Shown here piece by piece: positions 1 through 5,299 of a stretch of 7,347 nt of DNA. Below the pieces are notes generated by a model, which searched no databases, was not told where the DNA came from, and was given only the letters and a program-made list of their open reading frames with translations. The position numbers were made by a program, and so were the translations under genes. Location of the stretch: the NCBI GenBank assembly GCA_036351435.1, contig JAZBPA010000105.1:1-7347 (forward strand), in the 5' to 3' direction. Each line of letters begins with the position of its first letter. Positions within the stretch are counted from its first letter, which is position 1. The stretch comes from JAAUQA01 sp036351435 (GTDB lineage Bacteria > Pseudomonadota > Gammaproteobacteria > Competibacterales > Competibacteraceae).

Positions 1-693
1 CGGCTCAAGGAAGGCGATGTGTTGGAATCGACCTTTGCCCAGTTCGCCGATCAGGAAAAGGATTTGTTCATACCCTTGATTGACGAACGGGATCGTTACA
101 TGGCTGCCAAGCTTCTTCAAGAACTGGCTGACCGGAAACACGGTCATGTTTTGGCCGTGGTCGGTGCCGGTCATCTCCAGGGTATCGCGAATTATCTTCA
201 GCAAGAACAGAATCCGCGAGAAACGATCGGTGCCCTGGATCAACTCCCTACCCCAAGTCGTTGGCCCAAGTTATTGCCTTGGCTGATCGTGGCGTTGGTG
301 TTTATCGGCTTCGGCATCGGTTTCAGTCGTAGCCCTAATTTGGGTTTTCAACTGGTGCTGGACTGGGTGTTGATCAACGGCGGCCTGGCGGCGTTGGGCG
401 CATTAATCGCGGGCGCGCATCCACTGACCGTCATCAGTGCGTTCGGCGCGGCTCCGCTTACCTCGTTAAATCCCACCATCGGCGCGGGTATGGTCACAGC
501 GGGTGTGGAGCTGTATTTACGCAAACCGAATGTCGGCGATTTCAGCCGCTTGCGCACCGATACCGCCCACTTGAAGGGCTGGTGGCGTAACCGGGTGGCG
601 CGGACTTTATTAGTATTTATTTTAAGCACGCTGGGATCCGCCATTGGTACTTATGTAGCTGGATTCCGCATTTTTGATCGCCTTACGGGCTAG
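1..693 (+). CDS. TraB/PrgY-family membrane protein, C-terminal part (5' truncated by window edge)
   Basis: The reading frame is open from base 1, so the start lies outside the window and about 230 residues are visible. The TraB/PrgY family (related to the Tiki/GumN/EreA-ChaN superfamily, some members being metal-dependent proteases) carries two conserved GxxH motifs. The second is visible here as VVGAGHLQG (about visible residues 53-61), preceded by the family's Arg-rich segment DERDRYM (about 28-34). The first GxxH must lie upstream. The C-terminal half is a membrane domain: hydrophobic segments at about visible residues 92-107, 117-137 and 201-221, with a Pro/Gly-rich stretch AHPLTVISAFGAAPLTSL between. 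This soluble-then-membrane layout is the one seen in prokaryotic PrgY/TraB proteins. The TAG stop at 691-693 is 10 bases before the next gene, so it is the first visible member of a four-gene operon. Family assignment is firm. The substrate is unknown; PrgY itself acts on peptide pheromones in Enterococcus, which need not apply here. Confidence 0.88.
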   Translation, partial: RLKEGDVLESTFAQFADQEKDLFIPLIDERDRYMAAKLLQELADRKHGHVLAVVGAGHLQGIANYLQQEQNPRETIGALDQLPTPSRWPKLLPWLIVALVFIGFGIGFSRSPNLGFQLVLDWVLINGGLAALGALIAGAHPLTVISAFGAAPLTSLNPTIGAGMVTAGVELYLRKPNVGDFSRLRTDTAHLKGWWRNRVARTLLVFILSTLGSAIGTYVAGFRIFDRLTG

Positions 694-703
694 GAGAGTC
701 AGC

Positions 704-1018
704 ATGTTGATCAGCAATTTGGAAATCGTTCCGGGCCGCAAAATCGTGCAACACCTGGGTTTGGTGCAAGGCAGCACCGTGCGCGCTAAACATATCGGCC
801 GCGACATTATGGCGAGTTTTAAAAATGTGTTCGGCGGCGAATTGAAAGGCTATACCGAATTGTTGCAAGAGGCCCGCGAGGAGGCGACCCAGCGGATGCT
901 TGAGCAGGCACGGGCGGTAGGTGCCAACGCCGTGTTGAATGTGCGTTTTTCGACCTCTTCGGTAGCGCAGGGCGCAGCAGAGATGTTCGTCTATGGCAGC
1001 GCTGTCGTGCTGGAGTAA
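704..1018 (+). CDS. YbjQ/UPF0145 family protein (putative heavy-metal-binding domain)
   Basis: This is a 104-residue soluble protein, close to the usual ~105-110 residues of the YbjQ (UPF0145, DUF74) family. Family hallmarks visible are V26-R27 followed by the helix-rich middle (GGELKGYTELLQEAREEA, residues 44-61), the GANAVLNVRF block (73-82), and a C-terminal VYGSAVVL strand (96-103). Homologues form small oligomeric alpha/beta rings and have been annotated as heavy-metal binding, but no biochemical function is established; there is no Cys in this copy. The ATG at 704 is preferred over an upstream in-frame start at 674 because a GGAG at 693-696 sits 7 bases before it, the protein then begins exactly where the family begins, and the longer form would overlap the TraB gene. 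The next gene begins 5 bases after the stop and is a divergent paralogue. Family is firm; function is not. Confidence 0.9.
   Translation: MLISNLEIVPGRKIVQHLGLVQGSTVRAKHIGRDIMASFKNVFGGELKGYTELLQEAREEATQRMLEQARAVGANAVLNVRFSTSSVAQGAAEMFVYGSAVVLE
1012..1015 (+). promoter_or_regulatory. Shine-Dalgarno GGAG inside the end of the preceding gene
   Basis: GGAG overlaps the last Leu-Glu codons of the first YbjQ-like gene and lies 8 bases before the ATG at 1024. The ribosome site of the second paralogue is therefore only free when the first gene's end is being translated, which suggests translational coupling and supports the 1024 start. Confidence 0.7.
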
Positions 1019-1023
1019 CTGCG

Positions 1024-1506
1024 ATGGAATTGATCGTCGTGTTGATCCTGCTAATGCTGGGCTACGGATTTGGCCGGTTGGCAGAGAATAGCCATTACCG
1101 CTCTATCCGCCAACGCGAACAGCAGTACAGTCATCTGCTATTGATTCCGGAACGGCGGCTGCCGGATTATCCGCATGTTCCGCAAACCGCTTTGGTGGCC
1201 GGCAATGTGGTGATCTCGGTGGATTATTTCAAACGGTTCATCGCCGCGTTGCGTAATCTGATAGGCGGCCGGATGACCAGTTACGAATCCTTGCTCGACC
1301 GCGGTCGCCGGGAAGCCATTCTGCGGATGAAAATCAATGCCCATCGCAAAGGGGCAGAAGCGGTGTTCAATGTAAAATTGGAGACGGCATCGATTTCCAA
1401 GGGCAGAGGCGGCTCTATCGGCTCGGTCGAGGTATACGCTTACGGTACGGCTATTATCCCGCCACACCAGTTGGATCACGGAACAAGCTACGTTGGAATA
1501 CCGTAA
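1024..1506 (+). CDS. Membrane-anchored YbjQ/UPF0145-like protein (divergent paralogue)
   Basis: This is a 160-residue protein. Residues 1-18 form a hydrophobic N-terminal segment (MELIVVLILLMLGYGFGRL) that would act as a single membrane anchor or uncleaved signal. A charged linker of about 40 residues follows, and then from about residue 60 a domain that aligns by eye with the preceding YbjQ protein: GGRMTSYESLLDRGRREA (81-98) matches GGELKGYTELLQEAREEA, GAEAVFNVKLET (110-121) matches GANAVLNVRFST, and VYAYGTAII (137-145) matches VYGSAVVL. The anchored, ~50-residue-longer form is unlike the standard soluble family member. A membrane-attached YbjQ domain beside a soluble one suggests hetero-oligomers recruited to the inner membrane, which is inference. 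Its 3' end overlaps the start of the M48 gene by 14 bases. Confidence 0.83.
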   Translation: MELIVVLILLMLGYGFGRLAENSHYRSIRQREQQYSHLLLIPERRLPDYPHVPQTALVAGNVVISVDYFKRFIAALRNLIGGRMTSYESLLDRGRREAILRMKINAHRKGAEAVFNVKLETASISKGRGGSIGSVEVYAYGTAIIPPHQLDHGTSYVGIP

Positions 1507-2362
1507 CCCGCCTATTCCCGAAGGCATCAACGCCCCACCGGAGCATCCGCTTAAGAATCTGCTGATTCTGCTCGGCGGGGCGCTGGTGGTCATCGTCGTT
1601 GTTTTATATTTGCTGGGGGTTGCGGCAGGGTATTTGGCGCGGTTTATTCCGTTCAGCGTAGAGCGGGATGTCGCCGCCTACTATCTCAATACCAATCCTA
1701 TTCAGCAAAGCGCCGAAACGGCACCGATCACCGAATACTTGCAGAATTTGGCCGATCAATTAGCTCCGTTCCAGGATTTACCCGATGACATGAGCATCAC
1801 CGTGCATTACTGGGACAACGACCAGGTTAATGCCTTCGCCACGCTGGGCGGTCATGTCTTCATCAGCCGGGGGCTGTTGGAGAAGATGCCCAACGAAAAT
1901 GCGCTGGCAATGGTGGTGGGCCATGAAATCGCTCATATCAAACATCGCCATCCGATTGCGTCATTAGGCCGCGGCGTGGTGATCAGTTTAGCAATTGCCG
2001 CTCTAATGGGGGCGACCGGTGGTGATTCGCTGGCTGGGTTACTGGGAGATGCAGGATTACTTACCCAACTTTCGTTTAGTCGCGCCCAAGAAAGGCTATC
2101 TGATTCTGAGGGATTGACCAGTTTGATCGGTTTGTACGGCCACGGCGCAGGCGCCACCGAACCCTTCAAAGTCTTCCAAGAACTGCAGCGACAGGGTTTT
2201 GCTATGCCGGAGTTTCTCAGCACGCATCCCGTCAATGAAGCGCGGATTGAAGCGTTGCAGCAGGAAATCAGCGAAATCGGAGATTCGACGGGCAGAGGCG
2301 AAACTCAACCTCTGCCTGGTGTTGTCCAGTCGGTATTGGGCAACGTCATAACGCCCAATTAG
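1493..2362 (+). CDS. M48-family zinc metalloprotease, N-terminally membrane-anchored
   Basis: This is a 289-residue protein. One strong transmembrane segment (about residues 22-48) follows a short Pro-rich tail, and the catalytic domain follows with the M48 motif GHEIAHIKHRH: the zinc ligands and catalytic Glu are HEIAH at 144-148. The third zinc ligand is probably E200 in SRAQERLSDSEGL, where the usual E..AD..G motif has Ser instead of Ala at 203 but keeps D204 and G207. The FLSTHP motif (241-246) and R251 complete the family signature. M48 proteins of this size and layout (BepA/LoiP/YcaL-type) degrade misfolded envelope proteins; the precise target here is unknown. The start is a TTG at 1493, the only candidate ahead of the anchor, with only a weak GGA at 1480-1482 for ribosome binding. 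It lies inside the preceding gene, so translation probably depends on coupling. It is the last gene of the operon. Confidence 0.92.
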   Translation: MEYRNPPIPEGINAPPEHPLKNLLILLGGALVVIVVVLYLLGVAAGYLARFIPFSVERDVAAYYLNTNPIQQSAETAPITEYLQNLADQLAPFQDLPDDMSITVHYWDNDQVNAFATLGGHVFISRGLLEKMPNENALAMVVGHEIAHIKHRHPIASLGRGVVISLAIAALMGATGGDSLAGLLGDAGLLTQLSFSRAQERLSDSEGLTSLIGLYGHGAGATEPFKVFQELQRQGFAMPEFLSTHPVNEARIEALQQEISEIGDSTGRGETQPLPGVVQSVLGNVITPN

Positions 2363-2518
2363 CTAACTATAGCTGAACTACTTTATTTTGATCACGGTGT
2401 TTAGCTATATCCCTTTGATTTGTCGCACAACTTATCCCCTAAAACGAATCGATTTATAGGGGTTGCGCTATTCCCCCCACTTCTGTCGACCACGGTAAGG
2501 CATGACCTCATTGAAACA
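2363..2518. other. Intergenic gap between convergent genes
   Basis: This 156-base gap separates the ends of the M48 protease gene and the large left-pointing gene. It holds two short inverted repeats (TATAGCT at 2368-2374 with AGCTATA at 2403-2409; CCCCTA at 2436-2441 with TAGGGG at 2457-2462) and no convincing open reading frame. It is the expected place for transcription termination from both sides. Confidence 0.7.
2436..2462. terminator. Possible bidirectional stem-loop between convergent genes
   Basis: CCCCTA and TAGGGG can pair as a 6-bp stem around a 15-base A/T-rich loop, and flanking CAA/TTG and CG/CG bases could extend it through a bulge. There is no clear run of T after either arm, so a rho-independent terminator is not proven. 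The position between two convergent genes is the main support. Confidence 0.3.
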
Positions 2519-4600
2519 CTAAACCAAACCGCCGTGCTCCAATGAGTTTGTAATGACCCTATTCTGTTGCTCTAAGAGTATCCGTTGCCTGATCTGCGGG
2601 TCTAAGCTCGTCGTGGGCAGATCATAATCGCCGGCTTTATCAAGTGTGTCCTGATGCTTGGCGACCAATTTATCCAGCTTGGCCAAATCCCGAATGGCGT
2701 CATCCCAGCGATGTTCTTGGCGTGCATCAGTAATATTGCGCTCCAACTCGTCCTTTTCCATCAACAGGTCAAACACTTCCTTTTGATCCCAATCCTTGGA
2801 CTGGTAACTCACTTCGTTGAGTAATGCCGTTTTCACCGCTGTTTCGTGCTTCACTAAAGCATCTTTCTGCGTCTGCAATCCATTGATTTGCCGTTGCAGT
2901 TGGTTGTGTTGCTTGGGCGTTTTTGCTTTATCTTGATCTTCCTGCAAATCCTGGACCTGCTGATCAAGGTTGGCAATTTGATTGCCGATCTCGTTGAGCC
3001 GATCGCCGGTGGGAAAAATAATGTCCTTATTCAAAACCAGAGCTGTCATTAGATCACGCGGTACCACAGCCGCATCGCGCCGGACTGCGCCTTCTAGTTG
3101 GCCCAACACCTTTTTGATTTCATTCTCATTCAGCTGCGGCTTCTGTAATTCCTGAGAAAGTTTATTGATCATTCCGTTGAGCTTGTCTTGCTCGGGTTTG
3201 TGAGCCGCAAATTTTTGCAGCTGCGGAATCAGCGCCTGTAATTTTTGCTTTTCTATCGGCCCGCCCTTCGCTGCCGATAAGTCTTCCAGCAGCTTGCCGC
3301 CTACCTCGGAAACGAGTTCAGCAGGATCATAGCCGGTTTGGTTGCCGATATTCACATTGAAGGATTTGGCCCACAATGCTGCATTGTCGCCTGGCTGGTT
3401 ACCTGATCCACAGGGACCCATTTTTTCGTCATACATGTTGGCCAGTTTGGCAGTGAATTCGACCCGCTCACGTAAGGCGGCTTTTTCCTTCGGTGTCAAT
3501 TGCTCATTGACGGCCTGGTGTAAGTTGATTGCCGCCTGACGCATATTATCGGGCTGGACCTGTTGCGAGTTAAAGGGTACAGGGGTCTGACTAGGCGTAT
3601 TCTTGCCCGTATAGGGGCCAGCTGCATTTAGGGCATGATCGGAGTTGGCCAGTTGGGTCAATGCGCCCATCGGCATGGCAGGATTAGCCTTGGAAATGAA
3701 CTGCACGGCTTTAATCAATTCAGCGGGCGTGCATTCGCTCATGTTACCCGCCTCAATTTTCTTCATGGCAGCGTAAACCTTGTCCATGCCCAAATTTTCC
3801 CGCATTGGGTCGCCATTGAGTTGTTTGGTGTTCAGCTGATTGAGCAAATGATCTTGAATTTCCGGCAGTTTTCCCGCCAATTTAATGCCTAACTCGTTGG
3901 TTGCTTGTTTATAAGATTCGGTTTTGACCTCGCGTATCCCTGAGTTGAATTGACGGCTTTTCAGTGCATTGCTGCCGTCCACCTTGACGGCTTTCTGGGA
4001 ATACAAGGATTCCATCAGACCCCCTAATTTGGGGTCTTGGTTTTTCATATTGGAAAATACTTTGTTCACGCCCTGATCGAAGGCGGTGTATTTTCCGCTA
4101 CGCCCAAATTGACGTGTTGTGCTTTTGCTGTAGAGAATGTAAGTGCCGTCCTTGTTATCGATGCCACGCATTTGGTGATTGGTTCTTTGCCTACTCGACA
4201 AAGCATGCAAATTGGTTGCTGTCGTGTTGTTATTCACCAGGACCTGATCTTTGGATATTGCCGCTTTGAGTCGCGAGCCCAATAGCTTGTTGCTGTTCGA
4301 ACCCAACATATTCAAATGTTTGCTAAAAGTATTGGTTTCGGGGTTTTGGATTTGCTGGTTCAGAATGGCATTAATACCGTCTCGGGCAGCCTGGTATTTT
4401 TTCCCTCGCCCTTCCGTGGTATAGGCATTACTTACTCCGTTCTTGCGGGTATACAAGCGAATTTTGGTGATGTTGCCGTTATTGTCACGTGCTAGAACCT
4501 CGCCGCGTACTTGATGTTTAGCATCGACTTGGTTGGTGAAATTTTCGAGCTGCTGTAACGCTTGCTTGCTGTTGACGTTGATAGTGACGCTGGTTGGCAT
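2519..4600 (-). CDS. Large multi-domain protein, candidate type III secretion effector with a RhoGAP-like centre
   Basis: This 693-residue protein belongs to no family I recognise as a whole. The ATG at 4600 has AGGAG at 4609-4613, 8 bases upstream. It has no signal peptide or membrane segment, and its N-terminus is rich in Ser, Thr, Asn and Gln, as in many type III cargo proteins. Residues ~5-86 and ~118-190 are two copies of one module sharing HQ[VM]RG, LY[TS] and GR.GKY.A...G[IV]N. Residues ~237-418 resemble a eukaryotic-type RhoGAP by motif order: LGIKL, LPEI, G263...R267 (arginine-finger candidate), V275, G285, ELIKAV (294-299), an LTP-led helix (368-376), DEKM (391-394), then NAALW. Residues ~450-660 are Gln/Lys/Asp-rich helices, with heptad-like coiled coil strongest at 532-595. 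The gene lies 67 bases after a CesT-like chaperone gene, the classical chaperone-cargo order. It is probably a secreted host-acting protein; the GAP activity is a hypothesis. The gene itself is certain. Confidence 0.85.
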   Translation of the reverse strand: MPTSVTINVNSKQALQQLENFTNQVDAKHQVRGEVLARDNNGNITKIRLYTRKNGVSNAYTTEGRGKKYQAARDGINAILNQQIQNPETNTFSKHLNMLGSNSNKLLGSRLKAAISKDQVLVNNNTTATNLHALSSRQRTNHQMRGIDNKDGTYILYSKSTTRQFGRSGKYTAFDQGVNKVFSNMKNQDPKLGGLMESLYSQKAVKVDGSNALKSRQFNSGIREVKTESYKQATNELGIKLAGKLPEIQDHLLNQLNTKQLNGDPMRENLGMDKVYAAMKKIEAGNMSECTPAELIKAVQFISKANPAMPMGALTQLANSDHALNAAGPYTGKNTPSQTPVPFNSQQVQPDNMRQAAINLHQAVNEQLTPKEKAALRERVEFTAKLANMYDEKMGPCGSGNQPGDNAALWAKSFNVNIGNQTGYDPAELVSEVGGKLLEDLSAAKGGPIEKQKLQALIPQLQKFAAHKPEQDKLNGMINKLSQELQKPQLNENEIKKVLGQLEGAVRRDAAVVPRDLMTALVLNKDIIFPTGDRLNEIGNQIANLDQQVQDLQEDQDKAKTPKQHNQLQRQINGLQTQKDALVKHETAVKTALLNEVSYQSKDWDQKEVFDLLMEKDELERNITDARQEHRWDDAIRDLAKLDKLVAKHQDTLDKAGDYDLPTTSLDPQIRQRILLEQQNRVITNSLEHGGLV
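2621..3007 (-). other. Coiled-coil C-terminal region of the candidate effector
   Basis: Residues 532-660 contain long charged helices with Leu, Ile and Val at heptad-like spacing (for example NEIGNQIANLDQQVQDLQED, then QRQINGLQTQKDALVKHE), followed by DLLMEKDELERNI and IRDLAKLDKLVAKHQ. It probably serves oligomerisation or host-protein binding. Confidence 0.6.
3347..3892 (-). other. RhoGAP-like domain within the candidate effector (hypothesis)
   Basis: This spans residues 237-418 of the 693-residue protein. RhoGAP domains show, in order, fGxxL, a P.I...L..L helix, GxxR (arginine finger), a V at R+8 and a G 10 residues later, a Lys-bearing helix before an LPEPL-type loop, an LP-led helix with Leu 8 residues on, NKM about 27 residues after LP, and NLA.vfgP. 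Here R267 to V275 is 8 residues, V275 to G285 is 10, L368 to L376 is 8, and L368 to M394 (DEKM) is 26. Differences are that the GxxR spacing is one residue longer, the LPEPL loop reads NPAMPMG with an insertion, NKM is EKM, and an insertion follows it. This comparison is from memory and by eye. Confidence 0.38.
4031..4249 (-). repeat. N-terminal module, copy 2 (residues ~118-190 of candidate effector)
   Basis: This is the second, more divergent copy of the module at residues ~5-86. It retains HQMRG, the ILYS strand and GRSGKYTAFDQGVNKVF, but is shorter between them. The divergence indicates an old duplication. No matching domain family is recognised. Confidence 0.6.
4343..4588 (-). repeat. 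N-terminal module, copy 1 (residues ~5-86 of candidate effector)
   Basis: Copy 1 aligns with copy 2 at an offset of 113 residues through the first part. Shared landmarks are V9-N10/V122-N123, L18/L131, HQVRG (29-33)/HQMRG (142-146), LYT/LYS, and GRGKKYQAARDGINAIL/GRSGKYTAFDQGVNKVF. After the HQ.RG motif, copy 1 is a few residues longer. The pattern suggests beta strands followed by a helix. Confidence 0.6.
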
Positions 4601-4608
4601 GCTGGTTA

Positions 4609-4613
4609 CTCCT
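4609..4613 (-). promoter_or_regulatory. Shine-Dalgarno AGGAG of the candidate effector gene
   Basis: Read on the - strand, AGGAG stands 8 bases before the ATG at 4600. This fixes the start and gives the large gene its own strong ribosome site, although it probably shares a transcript with the chaperone gene 67 bases upstream. Confidence 0.75.
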
Positions 4614-4667
4614 AACTAAATTAAGGCCGTCTGGATTTAGTCGGTTATCTAATCAAATGGGCGTGGT

Positions 4668-5147
4668 TCAAACACGGATAAATAGGTTGGGGTTGTCGCT
4701 TGGCGAGGATGGTGTTTCTTCATCCGTTGCACCTTCTGCAACAGGATTCAGCGTCTCCCGCCATGCTTGGGCGACTTGAATCATGTTGTCGAGTACAGTG
4801 ACGACTTGCGTTGCGCCCAGTTGTTCGGCGTGCACATCCAACAGTAATTGCAGGCGATTTTCCGGGGGCAATAAGGCGATCCGAGCGCCACCAGTCTGTT
4901 GCCACAACAGGTTGTAATACAGCACTTCCCTCAGCCAGTGTTCTCGGTCCTGCTCTGGTAGAAGACCGATTTCCAACATGAACAACATCCGCCGAGTAGC
5001 TTCCTGCCATTCCGCCAGGACCGTGTCCTGCCCATTGACTCCCAGCAACCAGGCGGTCCGATCCTCCTGAACGCGAATAACCTCGTCCAAATCGGCTAGT
5101 TCAGCAGCTTCCACCATCATCTCATCCAGGTTTTGGGATTCGCTCAT
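4668..5147 (-). CDS. CesT/Tir-type class I type III secretion chaperone
   Basis: This is a 159-residue, strongly acidic, small soluble protein. Its centre carries the class I chaperone pattern: an LREVLYYNLLWQQTGGARIA block (72-91), where the family typically has a conserved N-L-x-W-x-x-T-G-G run, then ALLPPENRLQLLLDV (91-105) as strands, and a final amphipathic helix VVTVLDNMIQVAQAWRETL (115-133) with the family's W near its end. Such chaperones form homodimers in the cytoplasm, bind an N-terminal stretch of one effector and guide it to the type III ATPase. This copy has longer N- and C-terminal tails (1-40 and 134-159, the latter Pro/Ser/Asp-rich) than the usual ~130-150 residues. GAGGG at 5156-5160 lies 8 bases before the ATG. 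The next gene downstream encodes the probable cargo. The family is inferred from pattern, not from a search; the HrpW/SpcU-like spread of this superfamily means the exact subgroup is open. Confidence 0.75.
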   Translation of the reverse strand: MSESQNLDEMMVEAAELADLDEVIRVQEDRTAWLLGVNGQDTVLAEWQEATRRMLFMLEIGLLPEQDREHWLREVLYYNLLWQQTGGARIALLPPENRLQLLLDVHAEQLGATQVVTVLDNMIQVAQAWRETLNPVAEGATDEETPSSPSDNPNLFIRV

Positions 5148-5299
5148 GTTTGTTGCCCTCGGTTACCGCAAATGGTCTGCAAGAAGAAATGGAATTGGGC
5201 ACTTTCGCCAGCAATTGCACGCCAATATTAAGAGGCGGGAGAAACTTGACTGAATAACGCAATTGTAGTGCTGCTGGCGGGGGACAGTAAAATTAACAA
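5148..5299. other. Leader region upstream of the chaperone gene
   Basis: This 152-base gap separates the end of the methyltransferase gene from the chaperone start. It is the likely promoter region of the chaperone-effector pair. It holds an imperfect inverted repeat (5206-5279) and a TAATAT stretch (inside 5222-5232, - strand), which could be a -10 element, but no good -35 partner is seen. Confidence 0.45.
5206..5279. repeat. Imperfect inverted repeat upstream of the chaperone gene
   Basis: The left arm CGCCAGCAATTGC (5206-5218) is matched by the right arm GCAATTG (5259-5265) plus CTGGCG (5274-5279), with 8 extra bases between the two right-hand parts and a 40-base centre. All 13 arm bases pair. 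It could be an operator-like site, an RNA structure in the leader, or chance. Confidence 0.45.

Noticed and set aside
674..703. A longer start at 674 for the first YbjQ gene
   Set aside because: It would overlap the TraB gene and add 10 residues not seen in the family, while GGAG at 693-696 clearly serves the ATG at 704.
1138..1593. A 151-codon open frame on the - strand
   Set aside because: It lies opposite the anchored YbjQ and M48 genes, has an Arg/Cys/His-rich low-complexity translation typical of a reverse-strand shadow, and matches no family.
3342..3892. Two open frames on the + strand inside the large - strand gene
   Set aside because: Both are antisense to a 693-codon gene with clear domain structure, and neither shows a ribosome site or family motif.
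3347..3892. YopE/ExoS/SptP-type bacterial GAP or SopE-type GEF domain in the large protein
   Set aside because: The GALRS-like arginine-finger loop of the YopE group and the GAGA loop of SopE are not present. The resemblance is to the eukaryotic RhoGAP pattern instead.
4720..5010. A second - strand frame overlapping the chaperone gene
   Set aside because: Its translation is Arg/Ser/Gly-rich without hydrophobic pattern, and the overlapping frame has the chaperone motifs and a good ribosome site.
5210..5224. A sigma-54-like TGGC...TTGCT sequence on the - strand before the chaperone gene
   Set aside because: The distance between the GG and GC elements is one base shorter than the strict spacing sigma-54 needs, and the inverted repeat explains the bases equally well.
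5225..5254. A sigma-70-like promoter, TTCAGT and TAATAT with an 18-base spacer on the - strand
   Set aside because: Only 3 of 6 and 4 of 6 consensus bases match. This is too weak to call as a promoter.
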